The position numbers and the translations under genes are program-made. A DNA stretch of 64,000 nt from Rana temporaria (lineage: Eukaryota > Chordata > Amphibia > Anura > Ranidae), in contig NC_053491.1 in the NCBI RefSeq assembly GCF_905171775.1, positions 336,296,409-336,360,408 on the forward strand. The letters run 5' to 3'. Positions within the stretch are counted from its first letter, which is position 1. Every line of letters begins with the position of its first letter. This document shows positions 1 to 10,491 of the stretch, piece after piece. Under the pieces are notes generated by a model. That model searched no databases. It was not told where the DNA came from and saw only the letters and a program-made list of their open reading frames with translations.

Positions 1-140
1 CAAGGAAGGGGGTTCAACTCATATTAATGCCCATGCAATTAGATGTCCAACAAACTTACAGTATATGGGTGTTATGGTTAGGTGTCTGCCTAAGATAAAC
101 ATCTGTTTAGCTAGCGTATATACATAACATTTTTGTTAAA
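1..140. other. Unassigned left edge
   Basis: No coding potential or recognisable repeat terminus is visible. The stretch ends at a TTAA that borders the MITE beginning at 141. Confidence 0.4.
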
Positions 141-1152
141 CCACTTCAATACCAGGCACTTACCCCCCTTCCTGCCCAAGCCAATTTTCAGCTTTCTGCG
201 CTGTCGCTGTTTAAATGACAATGACCCAAAGAGAATATTTATAATTTTGTTCCCACAAATAGAGCTTTCTTTTGGTGGTATTTGATCGCCTCTGCAGTTT
301 TTATTTGTTGCTAAACAAACAAAAAAAGACCGAAAAGGTAGAAGAAAAAATCTTCTTTTGTTTCCGTTATAAAATGTTGTAAATTAGTTTACTCCTTCAC
401 TGATGGGCATTGATAAGGCGGCACTGACGGGCAAGGATAAGGCATAACTGATGAGGTGGCACTGACGGGCACTGACGATGGGCGCTGATAGGCGGCACTG
501 ATGGGCACTGGTAGGCGGCACTGATGGGTGGCACTGATATGCAGCACTGATGGACATTGATATGTGGCACTGGTGGGGAACTGATAGGCAACACTGATGG
601 GCACTAAAAAGCTGCACTGATGGGTACTTATGAGTGGCACTGATAGGCGGCACTGCTGGGCACTGATATGCGTCACTGATAGATGGCACTGATGGGCATC
701 CCTTGTGGCTCTGGCAGGCATTATGGATGGGCACTGATTGGAAGCTGCCTGGGCATTGATTGGCAGCTGCCTGGGCACAGATTGGCATTTCCCTGGTGGT
801 CTAGGTGGCATACCTGGTGGTTCAGTGTGGTGACCTTCCCTGGTGGTCCATTCTGGCATCCTGGTTGTCCTGGGTGGGCATATGAGAGGGGGGCTGCACT
901 GATAAACAATCAGCACAGACCCCCCTGTCAGAAGAGCAGCCGATCGGCTCTCCTCTACTCGCGTCTGTCAGACACGAGTGAGGAAAAGTCGATCAAATGC
1001 TCTTTACCGAGATCGGTGTAGCGGTGTGTCAGACTGACACACTACACCACCGATTGCCGCGATGCGTGCCTCCATAAGCTCATATGACGTCCAGTCAGGA
1101 TAACGCAACCACTGCCCAGCCGTCATTCTGCTATAGGCCGGGCGGGAAGTGG
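141..1152 (-). mobile_element. piggyBac-type non-autonomous element (MITE)
   Basis: The element starts with CCACTT after a TTAA (136-139) and ends with AAGTGG before a TTAA (1153-1156), the insertion signature of piggyBac transposons. Bases 262-312 are the reverse complement of the 3' subterminal segment of the MITEs ending at 7684 and 16383 and of the coding element ending at 40652 (shared motif CAAATACCACCAAAAGAAAG), so it lies in minus orientation. Palindromic stretches occur at 957-985 and 1016-1048, near its 5' end. No transposase is encoded; open frames here are minisatellite artefacts. Confidence 0.75.
396..735. repeat. Minisatellite inside the piggyBac-type MITE
   Basis: Degenerate short tandem repeats built on variants of GGCACTGATGGGCACTGATA recur about every 10 to 25 bases. 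Several overlapping open frames on both strands are by-products of the repeat and are not genes. The array is not seen in the other family members in this window. Confidence 0.8.
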
Positions 1153-1156
1153 TTAA

Positions 1157-2451
1157 AGAATATGGTACCCCAACATTTCATGTTATTGATATGTGTCTGT
1201 AGTACCATGTACTTGTGTTAAAAAGATTCCTGTTCTTTTTGCATTGCTTCCTCTTTGATATACCATGTGATTCAGCCAGTCCCCCTGCTTTCCTATTTCC
1301 GATTGACCACACCAGGCATAAGCGCATATTTATCCCAGCGTCTTAATTTTTCTGGCTTTGCTGGGAGAACAGCTTGCCTGTCCTCTAATGATCGGACTTC
1401 TGCTGACATAACCCCCTAGCACAGCCATTCACTGGGAAGATCAGTTTACTGCTCTTTCTCCACCCCACCTCTCTAAGCCCTTTATTCAGATGAGAACAGA
1501 GATTATATGATCACTTATAAAAATAAAAATAAATATCTTTATTTTTTTGCATATTTACAAATGTTTTGCCTTTAATTCCTATTTTAAACATAATGGTTTG
1601 TTAAGGGTTCTTTAACAATATTTTAACAATTAAATACAAAACACACGACAAAGGATTCCCAGATCACTATATGTGAGGATATTGAGATCTGATTAAATCC
1701 AAACTGTTTAGAGAGAATATAGGAGTAGTACTGCCACTGTGCCAGTCAGGTAAAAATGTATTTTCTAGGCTGTTAGGCAGCTATGGAAAGTTACATGTTT
1801 GACAAACCACAGTCCAGGTTAAGGCAAAAAAAAAATCTGAATACAGACAAGTTAGAAGGTATGTAGGACATCATAAACATTTACTAGCACAAGGTTTTTC
1901 AAAAGACTTATGATGAAGCCCTGTTGAAAATGGTTAGGTTATAAACCTTTGGGGAGCCATAATGAATAGATATCTGTGAGTCTGGTATATTGACCTAAAG
2001 CTGAACTTTCATACACCTCAAACTTTAATTCTTATTTCATAACTCCTATGGTAATGGAGATACCTTCCAAAAAAAGTGGCTACACTAATGTTTAAAAAGA
2101 TACCAATCAGTTCAATACCAAACGCGCCAAATTTAAAAGCTCCAGAAGGCTAAAAAGATACAACAGACCTACTGGAAGAAACATGCATTGGTTTTATATC
2201 ATATTTGGGATCTAATAAATCCTTATTTCATTCTGCTAAGTGATATGCTGGTCGCTGGATTGTGAAACCTTTTCATACAGAAATATAGATGTATCCAGGG
2301 TAGTTGACCTTGTCTGCTGAACATAATAAAATACTCCAGAACAGCTTTAACACACCCCTTGGACCCTTTGATTGGATGAAAGTTAGCTCTGCAACTCCAT
2401 CTCTAGGGACAAGAAAAAGCTGCTACATTTGGCAGCTGGGACTCTAGTCCA
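1157..2451. other. Unassigned AT-rich interval
   Basis: I see no coding frame, terminal inverted repeat or tandem repeat that can be supported. Short A/T runs near 1535-1560 and 1828-1840 are the only notable composition features. Confidence 0.4.
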
Positions 2452-2809
2452 AGGCCTCTTTCAAACGATCAGACCAATGGAGTCTGCCTGTCCGTTTTTC
2501 AGGCAGACCCGATCGGGCCACCCATTATCCCCTATGGGGAGGCGGATGTCTGCAGACATTTGTCCGCTGACGTCCAATAAAATCCAATGAAAACTCTTGT
2601 ATGGTGATACGTTTGACTTCAGTCAGATCAGATAAAAATGAACAGACTGTGTATTTTCATCCAATCTTCCATAGAGGAGAGCAGGACTCTGAGAGGTCTT
2701 TCCGTGGAGGCGGACCTGTCATCTGCCTGCTCAGCGGGGATCAGCGGAGCGGTTCCCACTGAGCATGCAGGCTCTGTCAAAACCGATCTGCCCCGTGTGA
2801 AGGGGCCTT
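2452..2809. mobile_element. MITE with AAGGCCYCTTTCA termini
   Basis: The left end AAGGCCTCTTTCAAACG and the reverse complement of the right end, TAAGGCCCCTTCACACGG, form imperfect terminal inverted repeats. Internal sequence is rich in short palindromic motifs (CAGGCAGACC, GGCGGATGTCTGCAGAC). A second foldback with similar termini lies at 26269-26653. There is no coding capacity; the 62-codon open frame at 2638 is incidental. Superfamily is uncertain because no clear target duplication is visible. Confidence 0.55.
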
Positions 2810-2939
2810 ACAATTGCAACCATTAAGGAATCCTGCAGGCTCCAGTGAAATATGACGTATTCTGTGTAATATTATAATCTCCAGAGATCATAAGTGCCAT
2901 CTAATGGCCATAACGCAGTACGTTTTTAAAATATGTATC

Positions 2940-3882
2940 ACTACCCCCTAAGGAGCTGCTGGTTTAGATTTTGGGAAATGCACATTACTTCTAAGTTCGT
3001 TGTCCAGGGGAGAAAGTCTGCAGAAATTGGAAAGTCCACACAAGATGTAAAACCTTCAACTGTAGGCTTTATTTTCACTGCATAAAACTTGCAAAGGAAG
3101 TATAGAGAGGAGGGGGAAGGTTCAGGCACGCGGTACAGAATGCACAACAGTATTCAAAGTTCCAATATTCGCCACTCAATTCTGAGTGGGTATTGCTCAA
3201 CCGGATAGACCCCTCTCACATGGCCTAGCAGCTAGAGTGATGCACGGACAGTATAGAAACTGTCTCTGCCACAGACCGTTTGAGAACACAGAATGGATAG
3301 TCAGGAATCCTCTGCCACAGGATTTAAAGTCCTGAACTTCCTGCCTTACAGCCAAAGAGTCCTTAGGCCAATCCGGCGGACTGTAAGGTATTGTAGGCTA
3401 CGGTGCATCCTTCAATAAGTTACCAGGCCTCTCCCAAAGTACCAGCCTTCTGCTCGGTCCTTTCCGGGACAGGTCCTCCCCTGGCTTCCCTCATTGAGTG
3501 GCCTCCTCCCGCAGGACAGACAGCACAGGATCACCTCCAAAGCGTAGGCCCCAGCCAGGATAGCTTGGCCCACTCGACAGGAACACAGCCTCAGACCCTC
3601 CCCTCCCTTAAGTATCCCCTCCCAGCATGCACAGCGGGGTCACCACTCTCACTGCACCCCTGCCGAGGAGGGACACCCAATACACCATGGTACACCTGCG
3701 TTCTAACAAGGGCCCGAAGTGGTAACGCCACCCACAGGCAACAAGGGAAAATGCTACCAGGCGGTGCCACAGCCAGAACAGAGGCAAATTTGTATATAAT
3801 TCAACAGGTCTGGGCCCAACTATTGGCCCAGACATCCCCTAATTTTAAAATAGCGCCCCCATCTTTGGGAGCAGGGCACTAC
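2940..3882 (-). mobile_element. Putative LTR remnant, minus strand
   Basis: Read on the minus strand the segment starts TGTAGTGCCCTG at 3882, has a TATA-like GATACTTAAGGGAGG stretch near 3607-3621, and an AATAAA signal near 3069-3075, an order compatible with U3-R-U5 of an LTR. A diverged relative with the same motifs (GCATGCACAGCG, ATTTACAATAGC) lies at 6285-6582. No gag or pol sequence is adjacent. The left boundary is a guess, and a non-LTR repeat is possible. Confidence 0.35.
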
Positions 3883-4851
3883 ATATACCTCAGGAAGGAA
3901 GAAGGGGAGAAGAGGAGGAGATGGGGGGGGGGGTAGGAAAAGATAAAGAAGGAAGGGGAGGTGAAATACAAGGAGGAGAGGGTGAAGGAGGGAGAGGTCA
4001 AATTAGCAAAGCTTAATATCTACTACCTCAAAGTAGCGGCACCCTTACCTCTCTTTTTAAGCTTGTCTGAAATTATATTTTTATTTGGGGAAGGGCAGGT
4101 AGTCTATAGTCTTAGCATTGTCTGTTTAATTTTTGCTGCTGCCCGTCCTTGTCCCTGGCCATATTGTTTTCCCCTCCATTTGCATCTGTATGACTGCTTT
4201 TTCCATTGGGTTGCAAAGGGACGACTAGGTTTTCCCTCTGCAGATGTATCTCCAGTTCCTTTGTTATAATGAAACGATAAAAAACAAAATGACTGCTTAG
4301 TGCCTTGTAGGAGAAACATTATACTTCCAAAGCAAAGGAATTGCAAACATGCCTGGCCTCAGCTATGTGCAATGCCTACTGCTGCATCAATACAGAAAAA
4401 AGTATGAAAATAAGACTTACAAAAAAAAATTGCAAATGGACTTATGACACCTGGGGGCAACCCATGTTAGGAAAGTTCTATTGGATTATATAGAGGAAGG
4501 GTTGCGTAGCAAAGAGCTTGGAAGTAGTGCTCAAAACTCCAGACTTGGGGGTGATTACAGTGTAGATAATTTTTCCAGCTCTAGATGGGAACTGATCACT
4601 GTCTGGTCACTGTGCAATATCTGTGGCTATTGTCTCTCACATAATGCACTCTAATTATTTTTGAAAAATAAATACTGCTCTGTCTCCTTCTATTTGCCAT
4701 ATATTGTCCTGAAGCTAGCCAGTATCAACCAAATACATCCTTGAAATCTAAATGTAAAGATATGGGGATGGGAGGGGTTTTTGGAATGTGGGGATGTGGC
4801 TTTGAAGTGTGTTTTTTGGAGGGTTGGGCAAGCTGTTTAACTAAACTTTCA
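3883..4851. other. Purine-rich tract, then unassigned DNA
   Basis: Bases 3890-4000 are a GA-rich, low-complexity tract on the plus strand. The rest shows no supported gene or repeat boundary; a 102-codon open frame at 3961 starts inside the purine tract and lacks any recognisable domain. Confidence 0.45.
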
Positions 4852-5418
4852 ATGCTGCGTACACACGATAATTTTTCGGCATGAAGAAAACTTTGTTTTT
4901 CAAAAACGTAATTTAAAATGATCGTGTGTGGGCTACACATAATTTTTCAGGTTCTGAAAAACGACCAAAAAAAAAAATTCTAACATGCTGCATTTTTAAA
5001 CGTTGTTTTAAACAATGTCGTTTTTCGGGTTGTAAAAAATGATCGTGTGTGGGATAAAACGACGTAAAAAAACCCACGCAATGTTTAGAAGCAAGTTATG
5101 AGACAGGAGCGCTCGTTCTGGTAAAACTACCGTTCATAATGGAGTAAGCACATTCATCACGCTGTAACAGACAGAAAAGCGCAAATCGTCTTTTACTAAC
5201 ACGGAATCAGCTAAAGCAGCCCAAAGGCGAATGGAACTTCCCCTTTATAGTGCCGTTGTACGTGTTGTACGTCACCGCGCTTTGCTAGATCATTTTTTTT
5301 AAATGGTGGTGTGTAGGCAACATCGTGTTAATGATGAAGTTGGGAAAACTTCGTTTTTGGACATGCTGAAAAACAACGTTTTTTTTCATGATGAAAAATT
5401 ATCGTGTGTACGCGGCAT
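4852..5418. mobile_element. Foldback MITE, ATGCYGCGTACACACGAT termini
   Basis: The left end ATGCTGCGTACACACGATAA and the reverse complement of the right end, ATGCCGCGTACACACGATAA, pair over more than 25 bases with one mismatch. The interior contains a block (5238-5280, CTTTATAGTGCCG then TACGTGTTGTACGTCACC) that recurs in the MITE at 5816-6270, so the two are members of one family with diverged ends. No open frame of note. A DNA transposon derivative is clear; its superfamily is not. Confidence 0.75.
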
Positions 5419-5815
5419 AAGGTCTGTCTGCCCTTCCCCATTTTTTAAGCTTGTAAGACAATGCAGTGTGATTATGTGAAAAAAGAAGTCCACAGACTAT
5501 ATTATTTAACTGTTGTGCTGCTGACCAATTCCAATGAAGTTATGATTTTTTTATATTTTCAAATAACAATTGCACAAACAGGAGATTATGAATTAGACAA
5601 TGTACCATTCTTATCCTGCATTTGTCAATCTTGTTTGAGATTTTGGTTAGGATGTAATTCAAAATTCCTTTTCCGCGGCCAAGGCTCAGACCTTAGTTTT
5701 CTTTCAGAGATTTGAATAAAAGTAATTTTTACTGCTTGCCACGATAGCACTCTTTTTAAAAGTAAAAAGTGTTTCTAACAGTAGATTAGCTCTGCAACAC
5801 CAATAATGTGACTGT
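5419..5815. other. Unassigned interval
   Basis: AT-rich DNA between two foldback MITEs. The 84-codon open frame at 5461 has no recognisable domain and no supporting context. Confidence 0.4.
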
Positions 5816-6270
5816 TAGGCCTCGTACACACAACCGTTTTCCTTGACAGAATCCATCAAGAAACTTGGTGGCAGAGCTTATTTGCAGAGGAAAACGGTTG
5901 TGTGTATGTTTTTCATCGAGAAAACTGTCGTGGAACTCGATGAGAAAACACGTTCTCTTTTTCCTCGTCGGGAGTCTTAATTTCCTCGTCATGTTCCTCG
6001 TCGGGCTGGTTTTCGACGAGAAACACGTTCGTGTGTATGCTTTGAAACCCACACATGCTCAGAAGGGTGACGCCAGTGGAATCAAACTTCCCCTTTATAG
6101 TGCCGTCGTACGTGTTGTACGTCACCGCGTTTGAGAACGATGAGATTTTGTCTTGACAGTGTGTATGCAAAGAAAGCTTGTCAAGATTTTCGACAAGCCT
6201 AACAAGGAACTCGTCGAGGAAAACGATATTTCATTTACGACGAGTTCCTCGGTCATGTGTACGAGGCCTA
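5816..6270. mobile_element. Foldback MITE, TAGGCCTCGTACACA termini
   Basis: Terminal inverted repeats TAGGCCTCGTACACA at 5816 and TGTGTACGAGGCCTA ending at 6270 are perfect. Long open frames on both strands across the middle are produced by internal inverted repeats (CTCGTCG and TCGACGAG motifs), not by genes. Bases 6089-6130 share the CTTTATAGTGCCG block with the element at 4852-5418. A TA dinucleotide flanks or begins each end, so a TA target is possible. Confidence 0.75.
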
Positions 6271-6582
6271 ACTTGTTATTATGACTTTGAGGGGTTCAGA
6301 AGGCGTGAGGCGACGACCATGAACCAATGGCGTCTGCCCCTTAAATACCCCTCCCCAGCATGCACAGCGAGGTGATCCACACTACCCTGATTCTACTGCT
6401 TCCCCCTGCCATCTGGGGGTGACTGAAGTCCCCAGACAAAAGGATAGGCACACAGCACAGACAGGGCTGGAACACAAGCCTATAAAATTTGGCAAAATAA
6501 ACATGGTCAACGCCAATTAACTCTCTGACCCCCTTCTAAATTTACAATAGCACCTGCTATGAAAGTAGCCAGGCGCTACACA
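6271..6582 (-). mobile_element. Fragment related to the LTR-like repeat at 2940-3882
   Basis: Shares with the earlier copy, in the same order, a TTAAATACCCCTCCCCAGCA-like promoter block, a GCATGCACAGCG motif, and the terminus which on the minus strand reads TGTAGCGCCTGGC. Its far end appears cut by the foldback element ending at 6270. Confidence 0.35.
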
Positions 6583-6584
6583 TG

Positions 6585-6835
6585 TTTTCAATTTTTTGGT
6601 AAATCTTTTGTCTGAATTTAGATCTATGTTTGTCCCAAACATGTTTAAAACCACTTAAAATTGACTTACTCACTGCCTCTGCTGGAAGTTTATTCCAAGC
6701 ATCAACTACACTTTCAGTAAAATAATACTTTCTAAAATTAGTTTTGAATTTTACACCAGTTAGTTTGATGTCATGTCCTCATGTTCTTGATTTTGGTTTC
6801 ATGTTGAATATACTGCCCTCCTGAACCTTATTTAC
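6585..6835 (-). pseudogene. CR1-clade LINE, reverse transcriptase C-terminus fragment
   Basis: Translated on the minus strand the segment reads with the signature tail of CR1/Jockey-type ORF2 proteins: an aromatic-rich FRKYYFTESVVDAWNKLP stretch followed by a short helical end. The WNxLP box is the family hallmark. The rest of the RT domain is missing here. An endonuclease-domain fragment on the same strand lies at 16560-17290 and could be a remote part of the same ancient copy, but the intervening domains are absent. Confidence 0.65.
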
Positions 6836-7684
6836 TGACGCACGCCCCTGGTCCCAATGCGCGTGCCCGGGGGAGCGCGATCACCGCCAGGCACCCGCGA
6901 TCGCTCGTTACAGCTCACACAGCTCCCAGTCCTGTCAGGGGGAGAAATGCCTGATCGTCTGTACAAGCAGTTCATATAATGTATGAACAGCGATCTGTCA
7001 TTTCCCCAAGTCAGTCCCACCCCCCTTCAGTTAGAACACACACAGGGAACATAATTAACCCCTTCCTTGCCCCCTAGTGTTAACCCCTTCCCTGCCAGTG
7101 ACATTTTTATAGTAATCAATGCATTTTTATAGCACTGATCGCTATAAAAATGCCATTGGTCCCAAAAATGTGTCAAAAGTGTCCGAAGTGTCCGCCATAA
7201 GGTCGCAGTACCGATAAAAATCGATGATCGCCGCCATTACTAGTAAAAAAAACATATATTAATAAAAATGCCATAAAACTATGCCCTATTTTGTAGACGC
7301 TATAACTTTTGCGCAAACCAATCAATAAACGCTTATTGCAATTTTTTTTTACGAAAAATATGTAGAAGAATACGTATCGGCCTAAACTGAGGAAAAAAAC
7401 GTTTTTTTATATATTTTTGTGGATATTTATTACAGCAAAATGTAAAAAATATTAATTTTTTCTTTAAATTGTCGCTCTATATTTGTTTATAGCGCAAAAA
7501 ATAAAAACTGCAGAGGTGATCAAATACCACCAAAAGAAAGCTCTATTTGTGGGAAAAAAAGGACGCCAATTTTGTTTGGGAGCCATGTCGCAGAACCGCG
7601 CAATTGTCAGTTAAAGCGACGCAGTGCCAAATCGCAAAAAGTGGCCCGGTCATTGACCAGCAATATGGTCCGGGGCTGAAGTGG
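6836..7684 (+). mobile_element. piggyBac-type MITE, 5' truncated
   Basis: From CGCGTGCCCGGGGGAGCG onward the sequence aligns by eye with the MITE at 15394-16383, including the CTATAACTTTTGCGCAAACC block and the CAAATACCACCAAAAGAAAG block. The right end is AAGTGG followed by TCAA, a decayed TTAA. The first roughly 140 bases of the family, including the 5' terminus, are missing. Confidence 0.8.
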
Positions 7685-7688
7685 TCAA

Positions 7689-8038
7689 AGGAATCATTAA
7701 AGCAGGTTATAGTCAAACCAATCATGTTAGTCTATTACATTTGAACTCATATAAAATATTATAGAATATTATGATATAAACGGAACCAGATATAATTATG
7801 ATATGAACTATAGCTATGGAGCAATTGTAATTTTAGCAATGAATCGGTTCAAAAACTGGCCGAAATAGGGGGGAGAAGGATCTTTTTCATGTTAATTATT
7901 AAAACAATAGGAGCAAAATTAGATATCGTATTTACATATTCACATTTACCATTTTATATAATGAGTTATATATTTGAAGAAGTGAGAGATAAAAAGAAAG
8001 AAAAAGGACAGAATGTGGAGTATAAAAAGTGGAAAGTG
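7689..8038. other. AT-rich flank of the L1 insertion
   Basis: No gene is visible. Because the minus-strand L1 fragment at 14687-15389 is interrupted by the L1 at 8039-14671, this stretch may be the 3' untranslated part of that older element, but no poly(T) end confirms it. The last 15 bases (8024-8038) are the left target-site duplication of the younger L1. Confidence 0.4.
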
Positions 8039-8140
8039 GGAGGGCGGGGCCGGACGAGGACCTGGATGGCAGCCTGATTCCCTAGCTCTCTCCCAGCCCA
8101 TAGCCTACAGGCGATTTCGGGACCTTTCCGCTCCTCATCC

Positions 8141-9895
8141 ATGGGCAAATCCAGGACGACTCGCTCGGCAGCAGCCCGGGGATCATCCCTACCCCCTCCG
8201 GGATCCTCGACGGACCTCAGGGCATACTTTAGCCCAACGGACGGTCCGCCGCCCGAGACAGGCAAGATGGCGCCGGATCCTTCCCTGGACACTTTGGGGT
8301 CCCCCCTGCATCTGTCCGCATCGGTCCCGGCGTTACTCCGGGGGACCGGAGACCAGCATCAGGCCGCACAACACCACCTGGAGGACACAGAGCAGCCCCC
8401 TGGTCCGGTGAGTACCCAGTCCCGGCCACATCTTTCACCTGAGGCCTCGTTTGCAGAGGAGCGGGCCGCCATCTTGGGACTCCCGGACGGCTGCACGCCA
8501 TGCACAGAGACCTTCCCGCGGCTTCTGCGGACGGCATCAGACCCGGCCATCGGCGGGTCGGAGGCCAGCTCCCCGGCCTGCACTGGGGACCAGGAGGAGG
8601 ATTTTCCGGCCCTACCGGGCCCAGCTCACCCCCGGCTTCACCCGTTCGCTCCATCGGGCCTGGAGAGGCCCGGGCCTGCCGCGGAGTACACAGCGGCGGC
8701 GCCCCCCCCCTCCCCAAAGCAGCAGCGCCTCTCCCGCTCCAGGGAATCTGGCACCTCAGGGTCCCAAGAGACTTCCTCAGCCTCCTATGCCCGGATGACC
8801 GGCTCCCATGCCCCCTCCCTGACCCAGGAGCCAGACAGGGGATCCTGGACCCAAACAAGGCCCGAATCCTGGTCGGACGCATGGGGTCAGCTACCTGCTC
8901 ACTCACCCAGAGCCCCCCCTCAGCAGGCTCAACACACTCAGCAAGCCCTGCAGCATTCCACCATGTATCCCCCCCAGCCAGTATCCCATAACCTGGCCCC
9001 CACTTCTCCACTGCCCCACCAGTGGTACTCCTACATACAAGCAATGCCCACCAAAGAGGATTTCAAACAACTTATTGCAGATGTGCAGTCCACCTGCAGA
9101 TCAGAGATTCAGGCCCTTCAATCGGGCCTTAAACACCTTTCAGATAGGGTGGAAATGGTGGAGGAAGAGCTTCAGGAAACCAAATTAGAGGTCCACCGGA
9201 CTCAACTCCAAGGCGCAGACCACCGTTCCCTCCTCAGGGACATGCAGCGCCAGGTAGAAGACCTGGACAATAGGGGACGCAGGAACAACATCCGGGTACG
9301 CGGGATACCAGAAACTGAGGGCCCTGAGGATGTACGCTCTGTGTTACAGTCTGTATTTAACAATTTGATGGGAGAGCCCTCTAGCCGCCCTATTGATATG
9401 GACAGAGCCCATCGGGCCCTCCGCCCGAAAGGATCCACCTCAAAGCCACGGGACATTATCTGCAGGATTAGCTCTTATCCTCTGAAAGAGGAAATCATGC
9501 GACAAGCACGTTTGGCCCGCAAAGTCACCCTGGATGACGTCCACATTCAACTCTACCCAGATCTCTCATGGATAACGCTACAAAAACGTAGACTGCTACA
9601 ACCGCTGCTACGCATTCTGCAAGAAGAGAACATCCCCTACCGCTGGGGCTTTCCATTTAGCCTGACGGCCAACACTCAAGGCAAGTCGGCGGTGCTTAGA
9701 TATCCAGAGGACTTGGAGCCTTTCTGCGATGTCCTGGAGATCCGGCCCCCTCAACTCCCGGAATGGGATCTTATTGCTACTCCACCTCCGCCCCCCGCAG
9801 TCTGGCAGAGGGTCCCCCCGACTAAGAGAACCCGGGGCCCGGAGAGACCCCCGAGAGGCCGCAACCGACAACACCGGAACTCCTCGGCACTTTGA
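8141..9895 (+). CDS. L1-type ORF1 RNA-binding protein, intact
   Basis: The 584-codon frame is uninterrupted. Residues 1 to about 300 are Pro/Ser/Gln-rich and low in complexity. Residues about 302-375 are heptad-patterned and likely form the trimerising coiled coil. From residue 376 the DNRGRRNNIRVRGIPE motif opens the RRM-like and C-terminal domains typical of L1 ORF1p (Transposase_22 family), running to about residue 545, followed by a basic Pro/Arg tail. L1 ORF1p coats LINE RNA and acts as a nucleic-acid chaperone in the ribonucleoprotein. The ATG at 8141 is about 100 bases from the element's 5' end and starts MGKSRTTRSAAARG. The N-terminal part is longer than in mammalian ORF1p (about 340 residues). 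Confidence 0.9.
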   Translation: MGKSRTTRSAAARGSSLPPPGSSTDLRAYFSPTDGPPPETGKMAPDPSLDTLGSPLHLSASVPALLRGTGDQHQAAQHHLEDTEQPPGPVSTQSRPHLSPEASFAEERAAILGLPDGCTPCTETFPRLLRTASDPAIGGSEASSPACTGDQEEDFPALPGPAHPRLHPFAPSGLERPGPAAEYTAAAPPPSPKQQRLSRSRESGTSGSQETSSASYARMTGSHAPSLTQEPDRGSWTQTRPESWSDAWGQLPAHSPRAPPQQAQHTQQALQHSTMYPPQPVSHNLAPTSPLPHQWYSYIQAMPTKEDFKQLIADVQSTCRSEIQALQSGLKHLSDRVEMVEEELQETKLEVHRTQLQGADHRSLLRDMQRQVEDLDNRGRRNNIRVRGIPETEGPEDVRSVLQSVFNNLMGEPSSRPIDMDRAHRALRPKGSTSKPRDIICRISSYPLKEEIMRQARLARKVTLDDVHIQLYPDLSWITLQKRRLLQPLLRILQEENIPYRWGFPFSLTANTQGKSAVLRYPEDLEPFCDVLEIRPPQLPEWDLIATPPPPPAVWQRVPPTKRTRGPERPPRGRNRQHRNSSAL

Positions 9896-10068
9896 TGCGT
9901 CCCCCTGGGACATTCCCCTGGACATTCTTCAACTACTGGTCCCCCCCTTAATCGCCCTAGCTCCAGTTTTAAAATAGCATCCTGGGCGAATCTCGACCGA
10001 GATTCTTAGAGAGAGCCCCTTCGCGTCTCACCCCCCTACCCTCAGTTTTTTTTCTCAAGTTCACAGAC

Positions 10069-10102
<34 letters not shown>

Positions 10103-10491
10103 ACAGGAATGTCGCTGGGCCCCTCTAATTTGAGGGGCCATGCTGGGTTCCCCCGGGTTCCCCTGACCCTCCCATTGGGGGCCCGATCGGGGGAGCTCGT
10201 GGGAAGCCGTCCTGACCTGGGCGTACGCGTCCTCATAGGTCTTGAAGATCTGCAGATTATGTTTGTGAAAGTTTTTTACGAGTATATGACTCTAATTTCT
10301 CTTTTTACCTCCTCTCTTCTAGCTTTCCTCTCCCTCTCTCTCTCTCCCCTATTGTCGTCTACAGGACCTGGAGCGGCAACGTCAAACCCTCTCCCGATTC
10401 CTCCCGGGGGGTGCCCACCCCAGACACCGGCTCCAAGAAAGGCCCCGCCTGCACCTGGTGAGTACTCCACTCATCCCCTCCCTCCGCCCAC
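9896..10491 (+). other. L1 inter-ORF region with poly(T) tract
   Basis: About 600 bases separate ORF1 from ORF2, long for an L1. It holds a T-rich tract at 10068-10102 and a pyrimidine tract followed by CTACAG near 10365, both resembling 3' splice sites. No coding frame is supported; the 134-codon frame at 10109 lacks a domain. The length suggests ORF2 is not translated by simple termination-reinitiation. Confidence 0.55.

Noticed and set aside
384..916. Overlapping minus-strand open frames of 130-175 codons rich in Ser, Cys and His
   Set aside because: They are translations of a short tandem repeat in several frames at once; no domain and no start context.
3403..3936. 177-codon Pro/Ser-rich plus-strand frame
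   Set aside because: Located in the LTR-like repeat, no recognisable domain, and a poor start context.
5786..6170. Three overlapping frames of 85-89 codons on both strands
   Set aside because: Produced by internal inverted repeats of a foldback MITE.
8229..9044. 271-codon minus-strand open frame opposite L1 ORF1
   Set aside because: A GC-rich shadow of the Pro/Ser-rich ORF1 N-terminus; no domain.
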